The notes: generated by a model not told the origin, from the letters alone. A DNA stretch of 17,909 nucleotides from Bacillota bacterium (GCA_023431385.1 JAEYWA010000245.1:1-17909); one strand, 5' to 3'; numbered from the stretch's first letter, positions 1 to 8,046 are shown. Made by a program: numbers and translations.

Positions 1-27
1 TAGTTAATTATTGCGGGGTGATAGTTT

Positions 28-321
28 ATGGAATTTTGTAACAAGTGTGGTTCATTAAAGATTAACGGCAGCTGTACAAACAAAAAATGCGATCAGCATA
101 TTAAATCTATGGTTGAATTAGCAACCGTTCAGCAAATCGAGTATATCAAGGAACTTGCTGAGCAATTGGGAGAAGATATTAGCGAAGTTAATTTTGAGTC
201 TATGGGTAAATCTGAAGCCGTGGACCTTATTGATGAATATCTCGAGAGACTTGATGATACTGAGAAGAAAATCAACAAAGAAGACGAAGTACTTGATGAT
301 GAAGAAGATTTAGATAATTGA
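28..321 (+). CDS. Small zinc-ribbon protein with acidic C-terminal tail, function unknown
   Basis: This 97-residue soluble protein is not one I recognise by name. The N-terminus has two cysteine pairs, C4-x2-C7 and C16-x4-C21, which should form a zinc ribbon. Residues about 33-75 are predicted helical and resemble a small module (Q..YI..L..QLG.D....F..M.K.EA..LID..L) seen at the ends of some clostridial and phage DNA-related proteins; that likeness is from memory and weak. The last 20 residues are almost all Asp and Glu with Lys. A GGGGTG ribosome binding site lies about 8 bases before the ATG. A hairpin terminator follows about 40 bases after the stop, and a DnaA-box cluster follows that. 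A nucleic-acid-related role is possible but not shown. Confidence 0.7.
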   Translation: MEFCNKCGSLKINGSCTNKKCDQHIKSMVELATVQQIEYIKELAEQLGEDISEVNFESMGKSEAVDLIDEYLERLDDTEKKINKEDEVLDDEEDLDN

Positions 322-360
322 TGATGACCTATAAAATTAAAGTTCAATGCACAAACAAAA

Positions 361-386
361 AGCAGGAGTAAAGCTCCCGCTTTTTT
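361..386 (+). terminator. Rho-independent terminator after the zinc-ribbon gene
   Basis: The arms AGCAGGAG (361-368) and CTCCCGCT (374-381) pair with one A/C mismatch around a 5-base loop, followed by a run of T to 386. Flanking A and T runs extend the stem. Read on the minus strand, the mismatch becomes a G-U pair and the hairpin is followed by T residues. It may therefore also stop transcription coming from the GH3 gene on the other strand. Confidence 0.75.
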
Positions 387-594
387 GTTGATAACTTTTG
401 GATAACTGTTAATTTTTGTACGTGTGGATATGTGAAATAACTTCCCAAATTGCCTGTATAAATATCTGAACATACTGTAAAATCAATAGTTTAGTTATTA
501 TGTCAATGTTATTAACTAGCCCCTATTGTTCTGTGGATAATGTGTATAAGTCTGTGAATAACCTGATTTACATGCTTGGAAACGATGTGGAAAA
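386..594 (-). promoter_or_regulatory. Cluster of DnaA-box-like sequences
   Basis: On the minus strand there are three perfect TTATNCACA boxes: TTATTCACA (553-561), TTATACACA (541-549) and TTATCCACA (532-540). One-mismatch relatives are ATATCCACA (423-431), TTATCCAAA (397-405) and TTATCAACA (386-394). TTTTCCACA (586-594) has two mismatches to TTATCCACA. All point the same way. The interval is AT-rich and otherwise has no gene. The neighbours are not dnaA, dnaN or rpmH, so this is more likely a secondary DnaA-binding or titration cluster than the main origin. The boxes are seen directly; the role is inference. Confidence 0.6.
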
Positions 595-595
595 G

Positions 596-2494
596 TTAGT
601 TTTTAATATTCAGTCCATATCCATACGGAAACAATGCATTATACCCATCCGATTGATTGTTAATTGTAATTGGAAGCTGTTCAAGCCCTCTGGGCCATGT
701 AACAGGAAGTCTTGCATTAAACTCATATTCTCCGTACAGTGATTTAGCAATCACTCCTCCTTCAGTCCCCGGAAGCCATGCTTGTATAAAACCATCCCAC
801 TTGTCCAGCTCCTTTGTTACTATTCTTGGTCGTCCTGATATCAAAACCACAACTATTGGCTTTTTTGCCGCATATGCTGCTTTTAGAGTTGATTCGTTAT
901 CAGCCGCCAGAGCTGTTCCGCCATACAAATCTAAACTGTCGTCATCCCCCTTACCTTCGGCATATGGATATTCACCTAGCACTGCAACAATTACATCAGC
1001 CTTACTGAGTTTTGATAAGTCAGTTATTATATTTGAGCCATTCTTTGCCGCTATTTCTTTAAAACCATCCAAAATAGTTGTTCCGTTCATCCATCGTCCG
1101 TTCTTATCATCCTGCCCGCCCTGCCAGGTTTTTGTCCACCCTCCGCACTGAATTCCGATATTATCGGCCGCAGGACCTATTACCGCAATATTTTTCTGAT
1201 TGGTTATCGGTAATACGTTGTTTTTATTTTTAAGCAGTACTAAAGATTTTGCTACAGCTTCCTCAGCTATCTGCTGGTGAAAGAAATTCCTGAGTTTATA
1301 ATCTCCGGTAAACATTTGAACTGAATCAAATTTTCCCATCTCCATCTTAACTCTAAGTATTCTGGAGACTGCATCATCTATCCGCTCCATCCGTATGTCA
1401 CTATTGCCGGCGGCTTCTATGATGGCGTCATAGCACTCTTTCCATTGAGACGCTTCCATAAGGATATCGATACCTGTATTTACAGCCAGCACTACCTGGT
1501 CGTAAAGACTGTCTCCTCTTAGTTGGTGAATCCCCTGAAAATCGCTTATAACGATACCGTTAAAGCCCATATCCTCTTTTAGCTGGTCATTAATAAGAAA
1601 TTTATTACTGTGATTTTTCTCGCTGTTAATGCTACTGTAGGATACCATAATACTTTTTACTCCGGCAGCAACTGCCTCTTTATAAACTGAAAGATAATAA
1701 TCATTCAAATCTCTCTGATTTATTTCAACATTCCCCTGGTCCATTAGGTACCCGCTGTCACCTGTACCGAATTTTACTGCGCCGTCAGCCACATAGTGTT
1801 TTGCGCAGGCTATAATTCCGTTTGTCTGCAAAGTGGTTATGTAAGGTATTGACATTATACTTACAAGATCCGGATTTTCACTGAAGCATTCATAGGTTCT
1901 TCCCCATCGTATATCATTGCTGACGGCTATACAGGGTGAGAAATTCCAATCAACTCCAGCAGCATTAAGCTCCGTAGCTACCATCCCCGCAATATCCATA
2001 ATAAGTTCGCTATCCCCGCTGGCTCCAAGACCTATATTATGTGGAAATATTATAGTATCCTTCATGTTGTTATTTCCGTGAACAGCATCTACAGCAAACA
2101 AGAGAGGAATGCCCAGTCTTGTCTCCAGAGCGGCTGCTTTAAATTGCTGCGTCATTTCAGCCCATTTTTCCATTGTATTCTCCTCGGGAGCCGATCCCCC
2201 GGCTGCAAAAATGGAGCCAATAAAGTATTTTTTTGTATCCTTTACGGATATCTCTCTTTGTTCAACCTGTAGCATTTGACCTACCTTTTCTTCAAGTGTC
2301 ATTTCCTGAAGAAACTTAGTGATGTTTTCGTCAATGGATTTTTTACCATCGTAAATAGTAGCTGTTTCCTTTCCGGAGATTGTACTTTTTATACCGGGTG
2401 CAGTATTATCAGTTTTAACGACATTACTACAGCTTCCTGCCACAATGGATACAATTATAATTAAAATCAGACTGACAGCCCTTTTTATGATCAC
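596..2494 (-). CDS. GH3 beta-glucosidase / exo-beta-glucanase, surface lipoprotein
   Basis: This glycoside hydrolase family 3 enzyme (632 residues) should release glucose from the non-reducing end of beta-gluco-oligosaccharides. Residues 1-22 are a lipoprotein signal ending in AGSC with the lipidated Cys at 22, so the enzyme is probably anchored outside the membrane, unlike many cytosolic clostridial GH3 enzymes. The TIM-barrel domain (about 55-395) has the substrate-binding DAVHG (Asp136), GRTYE and AKHY (Lys232-His233) motifs and the nucleophile Asp318 in VISDFQG. The second domain has GEYPYAEGKGD with Glu513 as acid/base. This pair of motifs is that of the barley ExoI-like branch, without a fibronectin III tail. 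The start is GTG with an AGGAGG-type site 7 bases before it. It is divergent from the CE7 esterase gene. Confidence 0.9.
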   Translation of the reverse strand: MIIKRAVSLILIIIVSIVAGSCSNVVKTDNTAPGIKSTISGKETATIYDGKKSIDENITKFLQEMTLEEKVGQMLQVEQREISVKDTKKYFIGSIFAAGGSAPEENTMEKWAEMTQQFKAAALETRLGIPLLFAVDAVHGNNNMKDTIIFPHNIGLGASGDSELIMDIAGMVATELNAAGVDWNFSPCIAVSNDIRWGRTYECFSENPDLVSIMSIPYITTLQTNGIIACAKHYVADGAVKFGTGDSGYLMDQGNVEINQRDLNDYYLSVYKEAVAAGVKSIMVSYSSINSEKNHSNKFLINDQLKEDMGFNGIVISDFQGIHQLRGDSLYDQVVLAVNTGIDILMEASQWKECYDAIIEAAGNSDIRMERIDDAVSRILRVKMEMGKFDSVQMFTGDYKLRNFFHQQIAEEAVAKSLVLLKNKNNVLPITNQKNIAVIGPAADNIGIQCGGWTKTWQGGQDDKNGRWMNGTTILDGFKEIAAKNGSNIITDLSKLSKADVIVAVLGEYPYAEGKGDDDSLDLYGGTALAADNESTLKAAYAAKKPIVVVLISGRPRIVTKELDKWDGFIQAWLPGTEGGVIAKSLYGEYEFNARLPVTWPRGLEQLPITINNQSDGYNALFPYGYGLNIKN

Positions 2495-2522
2495 GATACC
2501 GCCCTCCTACTACGCAACCTTA

Positions 2523-2556
2523 ATACTATAGTATAGAATTTTGGATTCCTTGGCAA
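2523..2556 (-). promoter_or_regulatory. Candidate promoter of the GH3 gene with an overlapping palindrome
   Basis: On the minus strand TTGCCA (2551-2556) is separated by 17 bases from TACTAT (2528-2533). The -10 lies inside the perfect 12-base palindrome ATACTATAGTAT (2523-2534), a possible repressor site. The CE7 promoter faces the other way about 35 bases further on. Confidence 0.45.
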
Positions 2557-2589
2557 TATTAACCACAATTATTAATTTACTTTTTTCTC

Positions 2590-2618
2590 TTGTTCACTGA
2601 ACGGGTCAAGCGTATAAT
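2590..2618 (+). promoter_or_regulatory. Candidate sigma-A promoter of the CE7 esterase gene
   Basis: TTGTTC (2590-2595) and a perfect TATAAT (2613-2618) are separated by 17 bases. The -10 lies 39 bases before the start codon, leaving a short leader with an AAGGAG ribosome binding site. Confidence 0.6.
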
Positions 2619-2657
2619 TGAATTAGCTTAAAACTGGAAATAAGGAGAATAAATATT

Positions 2658-3626
2658 ATGCTACAGCCTTACGATCTACCTCTTGAGCAGCTAAAAACCT
2701 ATAAGCCCGAGCTCACAAAACAACCCGACTTCGATGAATTCTGGAGCAATTCCCTTGATGAGTTATCAAAAATACCCGTCGAGTATACACTTACTCCCTT
2801 TGATTATCCTGTTAAAGGTGTTAAAGTTTTTACAATTAATTTCTTAAGTTTTAATAATTCAAATATACAGGGTTACTTGACAATTCCCGACAAGGAGGGT
2901 CTACACCCCGGCTTAGTGCTCTATCACGGCTATAACTGGGCAATGGATGGGTGTATAGGTGACACCGTTAATTGGGCTCTACATGGCTATGCAACTTTAC
3001 ATATGCTTGTCCGCGGTCAGCAGGGCTACAGCTGCGATAATGTAACCTCCTCAACCGGAGGGGTTGCAGGTTGGATGACCAAGGGTATCCTTAACCCGAA
3101 GGAATATTATTATAGAGCTGTATATATGGATGCTGTCCGCGCACTAGAAGTATTGGCCGCCATTGATAATGTTGACTCCAAAAGGATAGGCGTTCACGGA
3201 GGCAGCCAGGGAGGAGGACTGACGCTGGCAGCGGCAGCACTGAGTGATATACCTGTGGTAGCGGTTGCTGACTTTCCATATTTGTCAAACTTTAACCGTG
3301 CCATAGATATCACCCCCAATGGGCCTTACAATGAATTCAATGATTATTTCAGAAGAAATCCTTCTCCCGAAATTGAAGTTCAGGCTAAAAAAACTCTTTC
3401 ATATTTTGATATTATGAATCTGGCCCCCAGAATTAAATGTCACACCTGGATTAGTTCAGGTCTGATAGATGATATTACTCCTCCATCCACTGTATTTTCT
3501 GCCTACAATCATCTTACCTGCTCAAAGGAAATAGCAGTATTCAGGTACTTTGGACACGAATATCTTCCAGGAGCTTCAGTTCCAAAGCTGCGGACTTTGA
3601 TGAAATATCTACAGGGTGAAGGATAA
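2658..3626 (+). CDS. axeA: CE7 acetyl xylan esterase / cephalosporin-C deacetylase family
   Basis: This carbohydrate esterase family 7 alpha/beta-hydrolase (322 residues, the usual length) removes acetyl groups from short xylo-oligosaccharides and other acetylated substrates. All family signatures are present: RGQ at 119-121, the nucleophile elbow GGSQGG with Ser183, GLIDD with Asp271 as the likely triad acid, and the HE pair His300-Glu301 in GHEYLPG. There is no signal peptide, so it should act in the cytoplasm on imported oligosaccharides, as known CE7 enzymes do. ATG start with AGGAG 10 bases upstream. It is divergent from the GH3 lipoprotein gene and convergent with the chemotaxis gene, and so appears to be its own transcription unit. 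The family is certain; the natural substrate is inference. Confidence 0.92.
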   Translation: MLQPYDLPLEQLKTYKPELTKQPDFDEFWSNSLDELSKIPVEYTLTPFDYPVKGVKVFTINFLSFNNSNIQGYLTIPDKEGLHPGLVLYHGYNWAMDGCIGDTVNWALHGYATLHMLVRGQQGYSCDNVTSSTGGVAGWMTKGILNPKEYYYRAVYMDAVRALEVLAAIDNVDSKRIGVHGGSQGGGLTLAAAALSDIPVVAVADFPYLSNFNRAIDITPNGPYNEFNDYFRRNPSPEIEVQAKKTLSYFDIMNLAPRIKCHTWISSGLIDDITPPSTVFSAYNHLTCSKEIAVFRYFGHEYLPGASVPKLRTLMKYLQGEG

Positions 3627-3662
3627 TTTTCGTAATCTTCTACCCATAAATCATGTTCATAA

Positions 3663-3695
3663 TAATAGCCCTTTACAATAAAGTAAGGGCTATTA
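3663..3695 (+). terminator. Inverted repeat between convergent genes, probable shared terminator
   Basis: Eleven-base arms TAATAGCCCTT (3663-3673) and AAGGGCTATTA (3685-3695) are perfect complements around an 11-base loop. It sits 37 bases after the CE7 stop and 38 bases after the end of the minus-strand chemotaxis gene. There is no long T run, so termination is likely but not certain. Confidence 0.5.
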
Positions 3696-3732
3696 CTAGT
3701 TCTTCTATGTAACAAAGTATTCTCACTTGACA

Positions 3733-5208
3733 CTACACGGCATGTTTCTTCATTTGCTCAGCTGTCTCCAGCATCTCCTTTATTTTAATCATCAGTTCAC
3801 TGGCTCCTGCCATATTCTCACAGGCCATAGCATTAGCTTCTTCTGAGCTTGCAGCGGTTTGCTGGCTTACTGCTGCAATCCTGCTTATACTTTCCTTTAT
3901 CTGATTGTTTGATTCCACGATATTATTTATTTTATAGTTTACTTCCGCAATATTATCAGCCAGCTGATTGGTATTGCTGTTAATGTTATTGTAAACCTTC
4001 TTTGTGTTCTTGATATTTTTGTTCTGCTCTATATTTGCAGTTTTAGTACTTTCAATCTGATCAAAACATTCAATAACCTTTGTATTTAAATCATTAATTA
4101 TTGTTAAAATTTTGGAGGAGGACTGTTTGCTCTGGTCTGCCAGCTGTCTTATTTCGTCGGCTACAACAGTAAAGCCCTTGCCGCTTTCTCCTGCTCTGGC
4201 GGCCTCAATTGAAGCATTTAAGGAAAGAAGATTCGTTTGGGCACTTATACCCGAAATTATTGAAGTTATTCCAAGTATCTCACTTGTTTTTTCCTTAAGC
4301 TCAAGCATCAGTTCCTCAACTCTCTGGCTCTGCTGATTAACAATTAAGGCTTTTTCATTCAGTTCATTTACTATCTCCAGACCCTTACTTACGTCTTCTG
4401 CTGAATTCTTTGATAATTCACCCATTTGCATCGACAGCTTTGAGGTGACATCAATCAATTGACTGATCTTTTCTGAATTAATTGCCTGCTGTGTCATATT
4501 TTCAGATGTCTCCTGAGCACCCTTTGATATTTCGTCAATTGCCCCGCTGACCTGATTCATGGACATATTAAATTTATCCATAAAGCTACGCAGATTCTTT
4601 GCATTGGCCTCCATAATATCTGCTGCTTTCAGAATATTAGAGATAATTTCCTCCTGTTTCTGCTGCTGGCCTTTTATACTGTTTATCTTAGAAAAATTAA
4701 ATTGATTTGATAGTTTTGTAGAAAGGATAATGGCCATTCCGAAAAGTATAACAGCTGCAAACTGTATAGTTAATTCCGTTGATGAAGCTTTATCAACATT
4801 ACCTGTAATTATTTTATAACCTATTACGCCTACATTAATAAGAAAGACATATGAATAACTGTATACCGTGAGTCTTAGATTGAAATACAACATATACATC
4901 AGCATGATAGGAAATATGTATACAAATGTTGACGAAGTGTTTGTGGTGGTGAGAGCTATAGTATAAATAACCAAGTAGCCAGTAAGTGTTATATATTTCA
5001 TTGCTTCGGTTTGATTATTTCTGTTATAAACAATGATAGCAAGTGCTATCGGTATAATTACCGCCATAATAAAAAATAGAATATATTCCAGTGATCGGTT
5101 CCCCTTAAGATACTCGACAAAATATCCTACCACCAGAAAAAAACTTAGTAATGAGTTAATTGTCAATACTACCTTATTGGTCAGCTCCTTAACCCGGGTT
5201 TCATCCAT
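3733..5208 (-). CDS. Methyl-accepting chemotaxis protein with six-helix membrane sensor
   Basis: This chemoreceptor (491 residues) controls CheA kinase in response to a signal sensed at or in the membrane. The first 165 residues carry about six hydrophobic segments with only short loops. There is no extracellular ligand domain and no clear HAMP domain. The remainder is the coiled-coil signalling domain. Its tip (about 321-358) has QTNLLSLNASIEAARAGESG and FTVVADEIRQLAD, the CheA/CheW-binding hairpin. An upstream in-frame GTG at 5226 would add six residues but has no ribosome binding site. The ATG at 5208 has AGGAGG five bases before it, so I chose that. The ligand is unknown; the flanking carbohydrate genes hint at a sugar-related or energy signal, which is inference. 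Confidence 0.88.
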   Translation of the reverse strand: MDETRVKELTNKVVLTINSLLSFFLVVGYFVEYLKGNRSLEYILFFIMAVIIPIALAIIVYNRNNQTEAMKYITLTGYLVIYTIALTTTNTSSTFVYIFPIMLMYMLYFNLRLTVYSYSYVFLINVGVIGYKIITGNVDKASSTELTIQFAAVILFGMAIILSTKLSNQFNFSKINSIKGQQQKQEEIISNILKAADIMEANAKNLRSFMDKFNMSMNQVSGAIDEISKGAQETSENMTQQAINSEKISQLIDVTSKLSMQMGELSKNSAEDVSKGLEIVNELNEKALIVNQQSQRVEELMLELKEKTSEILGITSIISGISAQTNLLSLNASIEAARAGESGKGFTVVADEIRQLADQSKQSSSKILTIINDLNTKVIECFDQIESTKTANIEQNKNIKNTKKVYNNINSNTNQLADNIAEVNYKINNIVESNNQIKESISRIAAVSQQTAASSEEANAMACENMAGASELMIKIKEMLETAEQMKKHAV

Positions 5209-5234
5209 ATTAACCTCCTGAGCCACTTTATGGC

Positions 5235-5309
5235 TGTGATCCGCATATGGGTCACAAAATATAATGAAATTTTTCTACTCCTATATCCGCTATAAGGTGA
5301 ATATAGGAG
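5235..5309. repeat. Two inverted repeats upstream of the chemotaxis gene
   Basis: The first is TGTGATCC (5235-5242) with GGGTCACA (5249-5256), matching at 7 of 8 positions around a 6-base centre, like a dimeric repressor site. The second is CTCCTATAT (5278-5286) with ATATAGGAG (5301-5309), perfect over 9 bases around a 14-base loop. Both lie in the 372-bp gap between the divergent chemotaxis and GH94 genes, on the chemotaxis side. The role is unknown. Confidence 0.4.
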
Positions 5310-5499
5310 GCTGTACATTATTTTTATATTACATTTCCTCCTCAGAAAACTTGACTAAATTCAGCAATACTATTCTACATACGCTTCATATTTCTATATT
5401 AACATTTATTGTATTTATTGGGAATATTAATTAATATTTAGTTGTAATTTACGTGTATACTAAAAAATTGTAGAGATTTCAGGACAGTTATGATATCAT

Positions 5500-5529
5500 T
5501 TTCCATAGCTGGAAATACATTATTATAAT
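5500..5529 (+). promoter_or_regulatory. Candidate promoter of the GH94 gene
   Basis: TTTCCA (5500-5505) is 18 bases from TATAAT (5524-5529). The -35 forms one arm of the inverted repeat TTTCCA-tagc-TGGAAA (5500-5515), so a regulator could bind over it. The region is very AT-rich and other -10-like sequences occur (TATACT at 5456), so the assignment is tentative. Confidence 0.4.
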
Positions 5530-5543
5530 TATTTTTATTATTT

Positions 5544-5559
5544 GTGAACACGGTTTCAC
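5544..5559 (+). promoter_or_regulatory. cre-like / LacI-family operator before GH94
   Basis: GTGAACACGGTTTCAC is a near-palindrome with the central CG typical of LacI/CcpA operators. Its core TGAACACGGTTTCA (5545-5558) fits the CcpA cre consensus TGNAANCGNNNNCA with one mismatch. It lies between the candidate -10 and the ribosome binding site, a position where a repressor would block transcription. Confidence 0.5.
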
Positions 5560-5580
5560 GACTTGGAGGTGCTTTTCTCA

Positions 5581-8022
5581 ATGAAATACGGTCAATTCGA
5601 TGAATTGAACAAGGAGTATGTTATTACAAGCCCGGATACTCCTGCTCCCTGGTGCAATTATTTAGGTTCGGTAGATTACGGTGCCATTATATCCAATAAC
5701 GCTACCGGTTATAGCTTCGTCAAGTCAGGAGCTTCGGGCAGAATAATCAGGTTCAGACTTAACTCAAAATCCAACGACCAGCCGGGAAGATTCATATATA
5801 TCCGGGATAATTCGGACGGAGATTACTGGTCAGGCTCCTGGCAGCCTGTATGCAAACCGTTAAGTACATATAAAAGTGAATGTCGTCATGGTACTGCATA
5901 TACAAAGATAAAATCTATGTACAAAGATATTGAAACAGATACTACCTATTTTGTTCCTCTGGACAAGTACTATGAGGTATGGAAGTTTAAAATAAAAAAT
6001 ACGGGGACTTCTCCGAGAAATTTATCTGTGTATAGTATGGTTGAGTTTACTAATCATGATCATTACGAAAATGATACCGTCAACTTGCAGTACTCTCAAT
6101 TTATAAGTAAAACGTATTTTAAGGGAGACCATGTTCTTCAGGTTATAAATGAAAACGGAAGCGAAGCAACTGCAGACGTTGAGGGCAGCTGTAATGTAAT
6201 GGGTGAACCAAGTTGTAGATTTTTTGGAGCGGTCGGTGCAGAGGTAACAGCCTTTGACGGGGAAAGGGATGCTTTTCTTGGCAACTATAGAAACTACGGT
6301 AACCCGAAGGCAGTCGAAAGCGGAAAATGTTCAGACACTCCGGCTTATAACGGCAATTCCTGTGGTGCTCTACAACTTGATGTTACCTTAAAGCCTGGTG
6401 AAGAAAAAGAAATGCTTTTTCTTTTGGGTTCGGGAAATGAGACTATTGCAAAAGGTGTATTAGATAGTTATAAAGCAGCAAAAAAAAGTAATATAGACCT
6501 TACTGGTGCACAACTTGAGGAATTGATATCTCTATGGCATTCAAGGCTTGAAAATTTGCAGGTTTCTACACCTGATGATAAATTCGACAATATGGTTAAT
6601 GTATGGAATGCTTATCAGTGTTTTATTACCTTTCTGTGGTCCAGAGCGGCCTCCTTCCAGTACTGCGGGCTGAGGAACGGTTTAGGCTATCGCGATACGG
6701 TTCAGGATATTCAAGGCATAATTCACCTGGATTGTAAATTAGCCAGGGAAAGACTTTGGCTGATGCTTTCTGCCCAGATTTCAAACGGGGGAGGCCTTCC
6801 CCTGGTTAAATTCAACCATGTACCCGGTACAGAAGCGACTCCAGATGAATCAGAATATGCAAAAAAGACCGGACAATCCTTCTACCGTGCCGACGATGCA
6901 TTATGGCTGTTCCCAACTGTTATGACCTATATTAAGGAGAGCGGTGAATGGAGTTTTATAGATGAAGTTATTCCGTACGCAGATAAGGGTGAAGCCTCGG
7001 TTTATACCCATCTGAAACAAGCTATCCAGTTTAATCTGGACAGACAGGGTCGTCACGGGTTCCCCGCCGGGCTCTTCGCCGACTGGAATGACTGCCTAAG
7101 ACTTGGTGCTAAAGGTGAGTCCATGTTTGTTGCCTTCCAGCTCTACTATGCTCTTGCTATCTTCAAAGACTTTGCCTCCAGGCTGGATAAACTCTCCGAT
7201 GTGGAATGGGCAGACAAGCATATGACAAGGCTGGGTTCAGCTTTTGAGCAGTATGCCTGGGAAGGAGACCAGTATGTCCGCGGCTTTACAGAGGATGGAT
7301 ATACTATTGGTTCTAAAAACAACGAGGAGGCAAATATCTGGCTTAATCCTCAGACCTGGGCAGTTATAAGCGGCGCTGCAGCGGGTGAAAAAGCGAAGCT
7401 TGCTCTTGATAAGGTATTTAGTAAGCTCAACACAAATTATGGTGCGATGCTCTTTTATCCCGCCTTTAAAAAATTTGGTCTCCCGGTGGCAAGAATGGTA
7501 CTGTTTAATGAATGCACCAAGGAGAATGCAGGAATCTTCTCTCAGCCCCAAGGGTGGCTCATTCTTGCTGAAACCATTGCGGGGAATGGCAACAGGGCGT
7601 ATAAATATTTTAATGAAATCAATCCTGCAGCTATGAATGACCAGGCTGATGTCAGAGTTCTGGAACCATATGTACACGGTCAGGCAACAGAGGGTATCGA
7701 TACCTTAAACCATGGGCGCTCCCATGTTCACTGGCTGACTGGCACAGCTTCTACTGTCATGGTCTCAGTTGTGAACGGCATTCTGGGGCTTCAGCCACAG
7801 TACGAAGGTATAAATATAAATCCATGTGTACCTGCTGACTGGAAAGTCTTCAAAATAAAGAAGAATTTCCGGGGAAAAACACTTAATATTCAGGTTGATA
7901 ATACAGCGGGTGTTGAAAAGGGAGTCAAATTTATTGTTGTAAATGGCGTAAGAATAAATAGCTGTTACGTGAGCTTCGAGGAGCTTAAAGATAATAATGA
8001 TATCCTTGTGGTTATGGGATGA
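5581..8022 (+). CDS. GH94 glycoside phosphorylase (cellobiose / chitobiose phosphorylase-like)
   Basis: This family GH94 inverting phosphorylase (813 residues, matching cellobiose and chitobiose phosphorylases and shorter than cellodextrin phosphorylases) should split a beta-linked disaccharide with phosphate to give a sugar-1-phosphate, in the cytoplasm. An N-terminal beta-sandwich begins with the family motif FDELNKEYVIT. The (alpha/alpha)6 barrel has GLGYRDTVQD (368-377), the catalytic Asp in ADWNDC (Asp501) and the phosphate-loop WLTGT (Thr720, Gly721). The phosphate-binding His of characterised members (in FCHNNPW or FSHPNPW) is Gln655 here (FSQPQGW). The N-terminal third resembles chitobiose phosphorylase at least as much as cellobiose phosphorylase. 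A TTG 18 bases upstream overlaps the GGAGGTG ribosome binding site, so I start at the ATG. Substrate is unresolved. Confidence 0.88.
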   Translation: MKYGQFDELNKEYVITSPDTPAPWCNYLGSVDYGAIISNNATGYSFVKSGASGRIIRFRLNSKSNDQPGRFIYIRDNSDGDYWSGSWQPVCKPLSTYKSECRHGTAYTKIKSMYKDIETDTTYFVPLDKYYEVWKFKIKNTGTSPRNLSVYSMVEFTNHDHYENDTVNLQYSQFISKTYFKGDHVLQVINENGSEATADVEGSCNVMGEPSCRFFGAVGAEVTAFDGERDAFLGNYRNYGNPKAVESGKCSDTPAYNGNSCGALQLDVTLKPGEEKEMLFLLGSGNETIAKGVLDSYKAAKKSNIDLTGAQLEELISLWHSRLENLQVSTPDDKFDNMVNVWNAYQCFITFLWSRAASFQYCGLRNGLGYRDTVQDIQGIIHLDCKLARERLWLMLSAQISNGGGLPLVKFNHVPGTEATPDESEYAKKTGQSFYRADDALWLFPTVMTYIKESGEWSFIDEVIPYADKGEASVYTHLKQAIQFNLDRQGRHGFPAGLFADWNDCLRLGAKGESMFVAFQLYYALAIFKDFASRLDKLSDVEWADKHMTRLGSAFEQYAWEGDQYVRGFTEDGYTIGSKNNEEANIWLNPQTWAVISGAAAGEKAKLALDKVFSKLNTNYGAMLFYPAFKKFGLPVARMVLFNECTKENAGIFSQPQGWLILAETIAGNGNRAYKYFNEINPAAMNDQADVRVLEPYVHGQATEGIDTLNHGRSHVHWLTGTASTVMVSVVNGILGLQPQYEGININPCVPADWKVFKIKKNFRGKTLNIQVDNTAGVEKGVKFIVVNGVRINSCYVSFEELKDNNDILVVMG

Positions 8023-8046
8023 TATTAAATTAAGAGAAGAATTAAT

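Noticed and set aside
129..473. 114-codon minus-strand frame over the zinc-ribbon gene and terminator
   Set aside because: Its serine run is the antisense of the Asp/Glu-rich tail, and it crosses the terminator hairpin.
386..594. Main chromosomal origin (oriC)
   Set aside because: The boxes fit, but dnaA, dnaN and rpmH are absent from both sides, so I call only a DnaA-box cluster.
657..1151. 164-codon plus-strand frame inside the GH3 gene
   Set aside because: It is antisense to a gene with full catalytic motifs, has no protein features and no ribosome binding site.
5287..5300. Sigma-D (flagellar) promoter for the chemoreceptor, from a GCGGATAT match on the minus strand
   Set aside because: The -10 has one mismatch and there is no TAAA at the right distance upstream.
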